Below are positions 1 to 7,986 of a DNA stretch of 53,506 nt, one piece after another. The translations under genes and the position numbers were made by a program. Numbering within the stretch: the stretch's first letter is position 1; the number at the start of each line of letters is the position of its first letter. A model generated the notes under the pieces. It searched no databases. It was not told the origin of the DNA and saw nothing but the letters and a program-made list of their open reading frames with translations. The stretch covers positions 1 to 53,506 of the forward strand of contig NZ_KB910953.1 in the NCBI RefSeq assembly GCF_000383235.1, given 5' to 3'. Origin of the DNA: Bacillus sp. 123MFChir2. Its GTDB lineage: Bacteria > Bacillota > Bacilli > Bacillales > Bacillaceae_G.

Positions 1-184
1 AGAAAAAGGGAAAGAGCGTTACAAAATCGAAGCGAAAAATAGTGAACTGAAGCACAGACACGGGTATGATGTAGCATCTTCCTCGGGTCTCATTGGTATG
101 CGAATGCAAGGTGCGATGGCTATATTTGCCGTCAATTTAAAACGAATTATGACCTTAATGAAGGAAAAAAAGGAAGAAAAGTAA
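1..184 (+). CDS. Transposase, C-terminal 60 residues (gene starts before the window)
   Basis: The reading frame is open from base 2 to a TAA at 182-184. It encodes the end of a DDE-type transposase: residues KNSELKHRHGYDVASSSG followed by a hydrophobic GAMAIFAVNLKRI segment and a Lys/Glu-rich tail. This is the usual C-terminus of IS1182-like transposases, where the Glu in the KNSELK segment would be part of the catalytic region. Family assignment is from memory of the motif. A strong terminator follows 13 bases after the stop. The rest of the element lies outside the window, so I cannot say whether it is intact. Confidence 0.75.
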   Translation, partial: EKGKERYKIEAKNSELKHRHGYDVASSSGLIGMRMQGAMAIFAVNLKRIMTLMKEKKEEK

Positions 185-197
185 AAAAAGAATAGAA

Positions 198-243
198 AGA
201 AAGGCGACTTTTCGTTCCATTTTGAACGAAAAGTCGCCTTTCT
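198..243 (+). terminator. Strong hairpin terminator after the transposase
   Basis: A perfect 20-bp stem (198-217 pairing with 224-243) closes a 6-base loop. The arms carry GGCGAC/GTCGCC cores with A/T-rich flanks, so it can act in both directions. It lies just after the transposase stop codon. Confidence 0.85.
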
Positions 244-288
244 AATTTCACATCCGGTTTTTGAGCTGAAAAAACGTGAGTTTTTCAG

Positions 289-417
289 TGGCCTCTCGCT
301 ACTTGCTGTCTATTTTTGTTTTAAACTTTGCACGTGGCAGGAAAAGGAACTGACCGCCTCTATGCATGGCCAGTTTCTCGCCCACCGAAAAAGAAAAGGG
401 TTTTTATGTTAGTTTCT
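289..417 (+). repeat. Dispersed repeat family R1, copy a
   Basis: The segment around GCACGTGGCAGGAAAAGG, CTGACCGCCTCTATGCATGG and CTCGCCCACC recurs at about 23060-23180, 36700-36800 (same strand), 28310-28420 and 34230-34332 (opposite strand), with a short piece near 27570-27625. Copies are about 100-130 bp, non-coding and always intergenic. This is one of the B. cereus group 'bcr'-style interspersed repeats by character; I cannot assign the number. Confidence 0.8.
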
Positions 418-693
418 CAATTTGCATTTATATGTAGAACATTTAAAATGAATATAGTTCGCTAATTTGGTGTAAAAGTGTCTTTATTTATGGAAAATCG
501 ATTAAAGGTATATTTATTGATTGAATATTCGGTTAATTAATTGACATCGCGAAGATGAAATGGTAATTTATAACTTATAATAGTTCTACTTATGGAAGAT
601 AAAACAACTATATTAAAAAGCCAGCTATCAGTAGTTACATGTTTATTTTTATAAATATGTATGTTCTTAATAAAGAATACATGTGTACTGTCT
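418..693. other. AT-rich upstream region of the lasso operon
   Basis: No coding frame is visible in this stretch. Apart from one promoter-like sequence (541-569) it is AT-rich and featureless. It separates repeat R1a from repeat R2a, which itself abuts the lasso cyclase gene. Confidence 0.5.
541..569 (+). promoter_or_regulatory. Candidate sigma-A promoter for the lasso operon
   Basis: A perfect -35 box TTGACA (541-546) is followed after 17 bases by TAATTT (564-569), a weak -10. A better -10 match, TATAAT at 576-581, is too far away (29 bases). The site lies about 245 bases before the cyclase start, giving a long untranslated leader that would contain repeat R2a. Inference only. Confidence 0.35.
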
Positions 694-783
694 GTAAAAG
701 CCCAATTCGTGAGAGGTAATGATTAGTAAGGGATGAATAAAATCTTACTGATAAAAGCTTTACTTTATCCGATTGGGCTTTTG
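694..783 (+). repeat. Dispersed repeat family R2, copy a (in the lasso leader)
   Basis: The ends AAAAGCCCAATT and ATTGGGCTTTT are inverted repeats about 60 bases apart, and inside them AGTAAG pairs with CTTACT. The order GCCCAAT / hairpin / CTGATAAAAGCTTTACTTTAT matches copy d at 27951-28033, where it reads CCCACTGATTAAAG then TTTCACTTTAT. Shorter copies lie at 8840-8881 and 17195-17250. The repeat ends about 30 bases before the cyclase start and carries an open frame that would wrongly extend that gene. Confidence 0.7.
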
Positions 784-813
784 TTTACTTTCTGCGTAAT
801 GGGAGAGGAAAAA

Positions 814-2751
814 ATGAGTGCGATAACAGGTATATTTTATTTTAATGACGAGCCTATATCAACTGAATACAGTAAGGGGCTAATGGAGTGTTTACAAAAA
901 TATCCTGCTGATAATGTTCAAATATGGCATAAAGAGAATGTATTTCTTGGCTGTCATGCACAATGGATAACACCAGAGTCCATTAGTGAACAATTGCCTT
1001 TTTATGATTCTGAAAGGCAATTGGCAATTACAGCAGATGCTATCATCGATAATCGTGATGAATTATTTGAGAGATTGCAAGTGGATTATGCAGATAGAAA
1101 AAGCATGACAGACAGCAAATTGATTTTACTCTCTTACCAGAAGTGGGGGGAAGAAGCCCCTAAATATTTAGTAGGTGATTTTGCTTTTATAATTTGGGAT
1201 AAGAAAAATAGAAAGTTGTTTGGAGCGAGAGATTTTTCTGGGAGTCGGACTCTTTATTTTTACCGCGACCAGCGCCGATTTGCTTTTTGTACGCTTATAA
1301 AGCCGTTATTTACTTTGCCCTATATCGAGAAGAAGTTGAACGAGCAATGGCTTGCTGAATTTCTAGCTATACCAGTAAATTTTGAATCGGTAGACCCTTC
1401 TCTTACTGTTTATAAACATATAGAACAGATTCCTCCTTCTCATACGATCTTGGTGACGGAGGAAAGAGTAAAACTTTCTAGATATTGTACATTAGTTGCT
1501 GGAGATAAGCTCCAGCTCAAGTCAAATGAAGAATATGAAGAAGCATTTCGGGAGGTATATCAAAGAGCGATAAGGGCGCGTTTGCGCACTCACCATCAAG
1601 TAGGAGCCCATTTGAGTGGAGGATTGGATTCGGGTTCTGTTGTTAGCTTTGCGGCAAGAGATTTATGTGCGGGAAAAAAACAATTACATACATTTAGTTA
1701 CGTTCCAGTAGAAGGATTTGTAGATTGGACACATAAGGGCAGGGTAGCTGATGAAAGACCTTTTATTCAATCGACTGTACAGCATGTAGGAAATATAAAG
1801 GATCACTATTTAGATTTTGCAGGAAGAAGTCCCTTATCAGAAGTTGATGATTGGCTGGAAACGTTAGAGATGCCATATAAATTTTTTGAGAATACATTTT
1901 GGTTAAAAGGGGTTTATGAGCAGGCATATCAGCAAGGAATCGGTGTACTCTTAAGTGGCCAAAGAGGGAATTGGACAGTATCTTGGGGCCCTGTTTTAGA
2001 CTATCAAGCGATGCTTTTAAAAAAGCTACATTGGTTTCGTTTTTTCCGTGAACTGCATTTATATAGTAGAAACTTAGGAGTGAAGAAATCGAGAGTTTTT
2101 GAAGTGGTTAGAAAAAAGGCGTTTCCGTCTTTAAATCGGCTATTTTCACTGGGAGAGGAAAGTCTTTTTCCTATAATAATCAATCCCGAATTTGCAAAGA
2201 AAATGAACGTTGTAGAGAAGCTAAAAGAGCATGGTATCGATATGACTGGTTCTTCGACTTCGAATGCGTACGAGATGAAAAAACAACAATTTGAACACTT
2301 GTATTACTGGAGTATAAATGGGACGTATGAAACGAAATTATCTTTACGTTACTCTTTATGGAATCGTGATCCAACGAATGATTTACGAATGATCCAATTT
2401 TGTTTATCAGTCCCGGAAGAACAATATGTTCAAAATGGTTTAGACCGTTCGCTTATACGGAGGGCAACAAAAAATTATCTCCCTGATAAGGTAAGGTTAA
2501 ATCAGCGCGTCCGAGGTGTTCAAGGAGCAGATGGGGTGTGTCGTATGGCACCTTCTTGGAATCAATTTATCGAGGAACTTCAACAGCTTAGCTTGGATCC
2601 TATAATCTCTGAATTTCTAGATATCGGAGTAATTAAGGCAGCAATTTTAAAAATTCAAAAGGAACCAAGGCCAGAATACGCATTTGATTTAGATTTTAGA
2701 ATTTTAATGCGTAGTTTAATTGTGTATCGGTTTATAAAAAAATTTAATTGA
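814..2751 (+). CDS. Lasso-peptide cyclase (asparagine-synthetase-like, protein C)
   Basis: The 645-residue product is an asparagine synthetase B homologue of the kind that activates an Asp/Glu side chain with ATP and closes the macrolactam ring of lasso peptides. The N-terminal half resembles a class II glutaminase fold (SAITGIFYF), but there is no Cys at position 2, so it should not hydrolyse glutamine. That is normal for lasso cyclases. The ATP-pyrophosphatase loop SGGLDS is at residues 268-273. I chose ATG 814, preceded by GGGAGAGG; the frame stays open back to 733, but that part is translated from repeat R2a. The precursor gene follows 14 bases later. Confidence 0.93.
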   Translation: MSAITGIFYFNDEPISTEYSKGLMECLQKYPADNVQIWHKENVFLGCHAQWITPESISEQLPFYDSERQLAITADAIIDNRDELFERLQVDYADRKSMTDSKLILLSYQKWGEEAPKYLVGDFAFIIWDKKNRKLFGARDFSGSRTLYFYRDQRRFAFCTLIKPLFTLPYIEKKLNEQWLAEFLAIPVNFESVDPSLTVYKHIEQIPPSHTILVTEERVKLSRYCTLVAGDKLQLKSNEEYEEAFREVYQRAIRARLRTHHQVGAHLSGGLDSGSVVSFAARDLCAGKKQLHTFSYVPVEGFVDWTHKGRVADERPFIQSTVQHVGNIKDHYLDFAGRSPLSEVDDWLETLEMPYKFFENTFWLKGVYEQAYQQGIGVLLSGQRGNWTVSWGPVLDYQAMLLKKLHWFRFFRELHLYSRNLGVKKSRVFEVVRKKAFPSLNRLFSLGEESLFPIIINPEFAKKMNVVEKLKEHGIDMTGSSTSNAYEMKKQQFEHLYYWSINGTYETKLSLRYSLWNRDPTNDLRMIQFCLSVPEEQYVQNGLDRSLIRRATKNYLPDKVRLNQRVRGVQGADGVCRMAPSWNQFIEELQQLSLDPIISEFLDIGVIKAAILKIQKEPRPEYAFDLDFRILMRSLIVYRFIKKFN

Positions 2752-2765
2752 AAGGGGGTGAGATG

Positions 2766-2891
2766 ATGAAAAAAGAATGGAAGAAACCAGTACTAGAAGT
2801 GCTTGATATTAATATGACAATGGCTGGACCAGGACATAAAATTCCGGATGCAGTTCAGCCCGATCCAGATGATCCTGTAAAGTACAGCTAA
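2766..2891 (+). CDS. Lasso-peptide precursor (protein A), paeninodin/pseudomycoidin type
   Basis: A 41-residue peptide. The leader MKKEWKKPVLEVLDINMTM has the Trp/Tyr-x-x-Pro-x-Leu element bound by the B1 protein, and Thr at position -2 before the cut. The predicted core is AGPGHKIPD (ring, Ala1 to Asp9 isopeptide bond) plus AVQPDPDDPVKYS (tail). From memory, paeninodin also starts AGPG, has Pro8-Asp9, a QPDPD tail and a terminal Ser. Ser22 is the expected phosphorylation site of the downstream kinase. ATG 2766 sits 7 bases after AAAGGGGG; ATG 2763 is an alternative adding one Met. The gene was identified from its position between cyclase and kinase. Confidence 0.93.
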   Translation: MKKEWKKPVLEVLDINMTMAGPGHKIPDAVQPDPDDPVKYS

Positions 2892-2910
2892 ACAATAAGG
2901 ATTGTATGTG

Positions 2911-2953
2911 TTTAAAGCTCTTATATAGTATGAATTTATATAAGAGCTTTAAA
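2911..2953 (+). other. 17-bp hairpin between precursor and kinase genes
   Basis: Bases 2911-2927 pair perfectly with 2937-2953 across a 9-base loop. There is no run of T after the stem, so it is more likely an RNA-stabilising or processing element, or a leaky attenuator, than a full terminator. It would raise precursor mRNA relative to the enzymes. Confidence 0.6.
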
Positions 2954-2984
2954 AATAAATTGTTATTAGTGTGGAGTGAGGAAG

Positions 2985-3917
2985 ATGTTGGCTACTGGGA
3001 GAAATGTAATATACAAAGCTTTCGGATTAAGAATAGAAAGTGAGATTCCTTTACCAGAATTGCCGCAAATGAATGAACCAACAGAGAGGACAGATATTAT
3101 CATTGAAATTGCTGATTTATCGGAGCAATGGTGTAAATATAGTGATAAATATGAGCAAAGATTTGTAGTGGAGAAAAATATAGTCATGTTTCAAGTCCCT
3201 CAAACTGCTATATTTTCTATACAAGAAGGTAGGAAGATTACTTTTTCACCTCTACCAGGAGCGGAAAAAGATAAAATACGGCTTTATCTTCTTGGAACTT
3301 GTATGGGAGCGTTATTAATACAGAAGAAAATACTTCCGTTACATGGAAGTGCGCTCGCCATTAATGGGAAAGCTTATGCTTTAATTGGTGATTCGGGGGC
3401 TGGAAAATCAACGCTTTCTTCTGCATTTTTACGTAAAGGGTATCAACTTTTAAGTGATGATGTAATTGCTGTGTCTCTTTCTTGTGAAGGTACTCCATTT
3501 GTTATGCCATCTTATCCACAACAAAAACTGTGGCAGGAAAGCTTAAATGAATTTGGAATGGAAACCAGACATTATCGTCCGTTGTTTGAAAGAGAAACGA
3601 AGTATGCTGTTCCTGTATCTTCGCAATTTTTTGCGGATCCATTACCTCTTGTAGGTGTGATTGAATTAGTGAAAACAGAGGATGAGAGCATTGAAATGAT
3701 TCAAATTGAAGGACTTGAGCGTCTTCGAACATTATTTCATCATACATTTCGCAATTTTCTAGTCCCGCGATTAGGATTGATGGAATGGCATTTTACAGTT
3801 TCTACAAATATGGTAAACAAAATTAATATGTTTCAATTACGTCGTCCAACCTCAAGATTTACTGCGCACGAACTTGTATCCCTTATATTAAGTTCTATAC
3901 ATGAAGGAGGAATATAA
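2985..3917 (+). CDS. Lasso-precursor serine kinase (HPr kinase-like, protein K)
   Basis: The 310-residue protein has a Walker A loop GDSGAGKST near residues 135-143, preceded by LPLHGSALAINGKAY, and a downstream LLSDD motif typical of HPr kinase/phosphorylase relatives. Homologues in paeninodin-type clusters phosphorylate the hydroxyl of the C-terminal Ser of the precursor, and the precursor here ends in Ser. ATG 2985 is preferred: GGAG lies 8 bases upstream. The GTG at 2976 is an alternative that adds three residues. The stop is directly followed by the next gene's ATG. Confidence 0.88.
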   Translation: MLATGRNVIYKAFGLRIESEIPLPELPQMNEPTERTDIIIEIADLSEQWCKYSDKYEQRFVVEKNIVMFQVPQTAIFSIQEGRKITFSPLPGAEKDKIRLYLLGTCMGALLIQKKILPLHGSALAINGKAYALIGDSGAGKSTLSSAFLRKGYQLLSDDVIAVSLSCEGTPFVMPSYPQQKLWQESLNEFGMETRHYRPLFERETKYAVPVSSQFFADPLPLVGVIELVKTEDESIEMIQIEGLERLRTLFHHTFRNFLVPRLGLMEWHFTVSTNMVNKINMFQLRRPTSRFTAHELVSLILSSIHEGGI

Positions 3918-4208
3918 ATGATTTCACTAGATTTCCAGATTGTGCAAAACAAAGGAAACATTGTAAGCGATATGGATGGAGAAAAAGTAATGCTGAATGT
4001 CCGAAAAGGAAAATATTACAACTTGGGGGGGATGGGAGGAGAAATATGGGATTGTATTGAAAAACCAATTACGGTTTCTCAATTGGTTACGATACTATTA
4101 TCAAATTATGATGTAGAAGAAACAGATTGTGAAAAACAGGTTCTTTCCTTTTTAGAATGTTTATTACAAGAAAATTTGATTCATATTGAGAATCAATCCA
4201 ATACGTAG
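3918..4208 (+). CDS. Lasso leader-recognition protein (PqqD-like RRE, protein B1)
   Basis: A 96-residue PqqD-family protein. In lasso systems this RiPP recognition element binds the leader and delivers the precursor to the B2 protease. The PqqD signature is visible: a beta strand segment GEKVMLNVRKGKYYNLGG, then GGEIWDCIEKP and a C-terminal helix pair. It begins at the ATG directly after the kinase stop, with GGAGGAATATAA in front, so the two are translationally coupled. Small size and position between K and B2 support the call. Confidence 0.9.
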   Translation: MISLDFQIVQNKGNIVSDMDGEKVMLNVRKGKYYNLGGMGGEIWDCIEKPITVSQLVTILLSNYDVEETDCEKQVLSFLECLLQENLIHIENQSNT

Positions 4209-4245
4209 TTTCATATCTTTTACTAGAATTATTAGAAAGGGACTC

Positions 4246-4728
4246 ATGAATATTGTGAAAAGGTTAAGAATATTTTTAGCGCTAAATACGAAAACAAAAC
4301 TGTTGTTTTTAGAGGCCTTTATTCTTTTAGGTTGGGCTCGTATATTAAAAAGTGTACCTTTTTCTAAAGTAGCACCTTCTTTAGGCGACCATATGAATGA
4401 AACATCTTTTACTCATGGTGAGTTACAGAAGGAGACATTAGAGAGTGTATCTCAAGCTATACATATTATGAGTCGCTATACTTTTTGGGAAAGTCAGTGT
4501 CTTGTGAAAGCCATAGCAGGGATGAAAATGCTTAAAAAACGTCAGATTGAAAGTACTCTTTATTTAGGAACTGCTAAAGATGATAGCGGAAAATTGATTG
4601 CACATGCATGGTTACGCAGTGGTCCTATTTATGTCACCGGGTCAGAAGGAATGGAGAAATTCACTGTCGTTGGAACATTTGCAAAGAGGGTAAGTGAACA
4701 AGCGACTAAAGGAGGAGGCAATGAATAA
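4246..4728 (+). CDS. Lasso leader peptidase (transglutaminase-like, protein B2)
   Basis: The 160-residue protein belongs to the cysteine protease family (transglutaminase fold) that removes lasso leaders. The candidate nucleophile is Cys85 (FWESQCLVKA) and the His is 120 (IAHAWLRSG). The third residue of the triad, usually Asp a little after the His, is not obvious here. ATG 4246 is chosen because AGAAAGGGA lies just upstream; an ATG at 4186 inside B1 would add 20 residues but has no ribosome site. The 3' end overlaps the nucleotidyltransferase start by 8 bases. Confidence 0.88.
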   Translation: MNIVKRLRIFLALNTKTKLLFLEAFILLGWARILKSVPFSKVAPSLGDHMNETSFTHGELQKETLESVSQAIHIMSRYTFWESQCLVKAIAGMKMLKKRQIESTLYLGTAKDDSGKLIAHAWLRSGPIYVTGSEGMEKFTVVGTFAKRVSEQATKGGGNE

Positions 4729-5911
4729 TAATGATTTTAGCCTACATGTAGAATATATCCCTAAGGAACTACAACTCCTGCTTGAAATGTTAAAAATACA
4801 GGAGGGTAATACCGTATTATCAAATAGTAATGAATGGTTTACAAATATCGACTGGGGTGCGTTTCTTAAACTTGCAATGCATCACCGCGTTTATCCATTA
4901 ATTTATTTGAAGGTGAAAGAGATAGATGAGAAGTCGATTCCTCCATATGTCATTCAAACTTTGTATCTACAATTCAAAAAAAATACTTTTCAAATGCTTC
5001 ATTTGAGCGCTGAAATGGAACAAGTAAGTAAATTATTTACTGAAAATGAGATTCGTACTCTTTTTTTGAAAGGACCGATACTTGCTCATGACCTTTACGG
5101 AGATATCTCCTTAAGGACATCTTGTGATCTAGATATTCTTATTCCGATTCATCAACTAGAAAAAGCGGAAACCCTTCTTTTAGAGAAAGGTTATGTGAAA
5201 GATGATTATATTCAAACGATATTAAACGACTGGAAATGGAGACATCATCATATAACATTTTTCCATCCTCAAAAACAGATCAAAGTTGAAATTCATTGGA
5301 GATTAAATCCTGGTCCTGGGAAGGAACCAAGCTTTGAGCAACTATGGGAACGAAAACGCAAAAGCACACTAACAAGTTACCCTATATACTTGCTGGGAAG
5401 TGAGGACTTGTTTTTATTTCTTGTTACCCATGGGGCGCGGCACGGATGGTCTAGATTGCGTTGGCTTGTAGATATAAACCAAATTGTAAGGAAAAATCTT
5501 GATTGGGCGCAGATTAATAGGCTGTTGAAGAAGTATCATTACCTTCCTATAGGAGGACAAGCGTTAATTCTGGCTTCTCAGTTATTAAATACTACAATTA
5601 TAAAAGAAATGATGGGACTGACAAATCAGAAACAATCTAAACGGTTAGCAAAAGATACATTATTTTATTTCAAAGAAATGGTGAATTTACATGCAGATTC
5701 TGTTCCTGAAGAAGTAATGATATATCACACTCGTTACTTATTTTCGTTAATGTCTAACCAGCAAAAGTTTTTATTTATTATGAGTTACCTTTATCCTTAT
5801 CCTATTGACGCTAAAACGTTACCGCTACCTAAACCCCTTCATTTTTTGTATTTTCCTTTACGTCCTTTTTTATGCTTCTGGAGGAAAACAAGGAAACACG
5901 TTTTAACATAG
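4721..5911 (+). CDS. Nucleotidyltransferase of the lasso cluster (protein N)
   Basis: A 396-residue protein of the uncharacterised nucleotidyltransferase family found in firmicute RiPP clusters. The metal-binding signature is DISLRTSCDLDILIP near residue 130, with the paired Asp residues D-x-D. A Lys/His-rich HHHITFFHPQKQ segment follows. ATG 4721 directly follows GGAGGAGGCA. I recall that the homologue of the pseudomycoidin cluster acts on the phosphorylated C-terminal Ser and adds hexose units; here that is inference. It sits inside the operon between leader peptidase and exporter, which fits a tailoring role. Confidence 0.82.
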   Translation: MNNNDFSLHVEYIPKELQLLLEMLKIQEGNTVLSNSNEWFTNIDWGAFLKLAMHHRVYPLIYLKVKEIDEKSIPPYVIQTLYLQFKKNTFQMLHLSAEMEQVSKLFTENEIRTLFLKGPILAHDLYGDISLRTSCDLDILIPIHQLEKAETLLLEKGYVKDDYIQTILNDWKWRHHHITFFHPQKQIKVEIHWRLNPGPGKEPSFEQLWERKRKSTLTSYPIYLLGSEDLFLFLVTHGARHGWSRLRWLVDINQIVRKNLDWAQINRLLKKYHYLPIGGQALILASQLLNTTIIKEMMGLTNQKQSKRLAKDTLFYFKEMVNLHADSVPEEVMIYHTRYLFSLMSNQQKFLFIMSYLYPYPIDAKTLPLPKPLHFLYFPLRPFLCFWRKTRKHVLT

Positions 5912-5921
5912 GGGGATAAAG

Positions 5922-7724
5922 ATGAAGCATATTCTATATTTTATAAAACAATTGCATTCTTTTGCAGGGAGAATTCTTTATGTGAATCTGATTGGAATGG
6001 TTTTGGTTAGTTTACTTGAAGGGATAGGACTTCTATTATTAATTCCAATGATCAGTATGAGTGGAATCTTTAATATGGGGGGAGGGGGGGTTCCTCTTTC
6101 GTCTATTTTTAATCTTTTGCAGGAAACTTCTAAAGCAACTAGTTTATCTTTCGTTCTAGGTATATATATCCTAGTGGTTGTTAGTCAAAATATTTTACAA
6201 AGAAATTTGACCATGCGAGATGTGAAAATTCAACAAGGTTTCACTCAGCAGTTAAGATGGGACATTTATAGTGTTATTTTACGAGTAAAGTGGAGTTTTT
6301 TTATCAAAAAAAGGAAGACTGATCTTATCAATGCATTAACTTCAGAATTGGCACGTGTTAGCTATGGGATTAACCTTGTTTTACAGTTATTAGCTTCTAT
6401 CGTTTTTACCTTTGTACATGTAGGTATTGCTTTCTGGTTATCTTCTAAAATAACTATATTTGTGTTATTTTGTGGTTTGTTCCTTTCGATCGTTTCACAT
6501 ATTTTTATTAAAAGAGCTAGAATGTTAGGGAGCAAAACATCTGAGCTAGCGCAAAATTATCTTGCGGGCATAACAGACCATTTTAATGGGATTAAAGATA
6601 TAAAAAGTAATACTTTAGAAGAGTCACGGTTAACTTGGTTTCGTTCTGTAACGCAAAAAATGGCTTGTGAACAAATTGAATACATGGAAATGAGATCTGC
6701 TTCCCAACTTTTTTATAAAATATCTTTGGCTGTTCTCATTGCATTTTTTATTTTTTTATCTGTAACGTTTTTTCATGCGCAATCAGAGCAATTATTATTA
6801 ATTATTCTCATTTTTTCAAGATTATGGCCTCGATTTACAAGTATTCAATCTAACCTAGAGCAACTGGCTGCAAGTATTTCAGCTTTTAAGTCTTTAATAG
6901 AGTTACAAGAAGAATGCAATAAATTTGCAGAATTACAAGATATAGAACAACAATATAAACATATAAAACCAATATCTCTAGACAAAGGAATTGAATGCCA
7001 GAACGTTTATTTTCGCTACAATCAGAAAGAATCTGTATATGCACTCCAAAATATCAATTTACAAATCCCATCTAATTGTATGACAGCTATTGTCGGACGA
7101 TCAGGTGCCGGGAAAAGTACACTAATCGATATTTTAATGGGACTTATGCAGCCAGACAAAGGAGAAGTACTAATAGATGGTACACCTCTTACAAATGATA
7201 ATTTATTATCCTTAAGAAAGTCTATTAGCTATGTGCCACAGGATCCATTTTTATTTCATGCTAGTATAAGAGAAAACTTGCTAATGATTGAGCCAGATGC
7301 AAGTGAAGAACAAATGTGGGAGTCACTGGAATTTTCAGCAGCTGCTGAATTTGTACGAAGACTACCGCAAGGGCTTGATACTCTCATCGGGGATCGTGGA
7401 GTGAGGCTTTCGGGAGGAGAGCGACAGCGGCTTGTACTAGCACGAGCTATTTTAAGAAAACCTTCGATTTTAGTGCTGGATGAAGCAACAAGTGCGTTAG
7501 ATACGGAAAACGAAGCGAAAATTCAATCTGCTCTAGAAAGATTAAAAGGAAAGATGACAATTATCGTTATTGCTCATCGTTTATCGACGATACGCAATGC
7601 TGATCAGGTGCTTGTACTAGACAATGGGGAAATTGTTCAAAACGGAGCCTTTATCGAATTGGCAAAAGAAAAAAGAGGGATGTTTAGTAAGCTGTTAGGA
7701 AATCAAGTAGAAGTTAGCGTTTAG
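5922..7724 (+). CDS. Lasso-peptide ABC exporter (protein D)
   Basis: The 600-residue half-transporter has about six N-terminal membrane segments and one ATPase domain: Walker A GRSGAGKST, signature LSGGERQR, Walker B ILVLDEATSALD, then the switch histidine in IAHRLST. All catalytic residues are canonical, so it should work as a homodimer. It exports the mature lasso peptide and usually provides immunity. The start ATG has GGGGGA just upstream, 10 bases after the N stop. It is the last gene of the operon; two hairpins follow. Confidence 0.9.
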   Translation: MKHILYFIKQLHSFAGRILYVNLIGMVLVSLLEGIGLLLLIPMISMSGIFNMGGGGVPLSSIFNLLQETSKATSLSFVLGIYILVVVSQNILQRNLTMRDVKIQQGFTQQLRWDIYSVILRVKWSFFIKKRKTDLINALTSELARVSYGINLVLQLLASIVFTFVHVGIAFWLSSKITIFVLFCGLFLSIVSHIFIKRARMLGSKTSELAQNYLAGITDHFNGIKDIKSNTLEESRLTWFRSVTQKMACEQIEYMEMRSASQLFYKISLAVLIAFFIFLSVTFFHAQSEQLLLIILIFSRLWPRFTSIQSNLEQLAASISAFKSLIELQEECNKFAELQDIEQQYKHIKPISLDKGIECQNVYFRYNQKESVYALQNINLQIPSNCMTAIVGRSGAGKSTLIDILMGLMQPDKGEVLIDGTPLTNDNLLSLRKSISYVPQDPFLFHASIRENLLMIEPDASEEQMWESLEFSAAAEFVRRLPQGLDTLIGDRGVRLSGGERQRLVLARAILRKPSILVLDEATSALDTENEAKIQSALERLKGKMTIIVIAHRLSTIRNADQVLVLDNGEIVQNGAFIELAKEKRGMFSKLLGNQVEVSV

Positions 7725-7986
7725 AGGTAGTAGGTATGAGTGGCAGGGCATGACGGAACTCAATAAATAAAATTAAAAAATGACAAAAAATCTTCTCTAT
7801 AAAATGAAAGAGATTGAATGGGGTATATTCCGCATTCAATCTCATCAATGGGAACGCGATCAATATAGGGCTCTTTACTAAGAGTAGAAAACCTTGATAC
7901 TACTGGTATCGGGGATTTTTTTTGAGGGTAAAACACATTTTTAATGTGTTTTACCCTCAAAAATGGATTTACTGTTCAAATAATTG
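7725..7986. terminator. Hairpins ending the lasso operon
   Basis: Two inverted repeats lie in this gap: an 11-bp stem at 7810-7820/7833-7843, and a perfect 21-bp stem at 7919-7939/7943-7963 with a 3-base loop. The second has its T run at the 5' side rather than the 3' side, so it is not a textbook intrinsic terminator. It separates convergent genes and probably acts in both directions. Confidence 0.55.

Noticed and set aside
541-581. TTGACA with TATAAT as lasso promoter
   Set aside because: The spacer would be 29 bases; TAATTT at 17 bases is weaker but correctly placed.
733-813. N-terminal extension of the lasso cyclase (27 residues, hydrophobic)
   Set aside because: The extension is translated from repeat R2a and lacks a ribosome site; GGGAGAGG precedes ATG 814.
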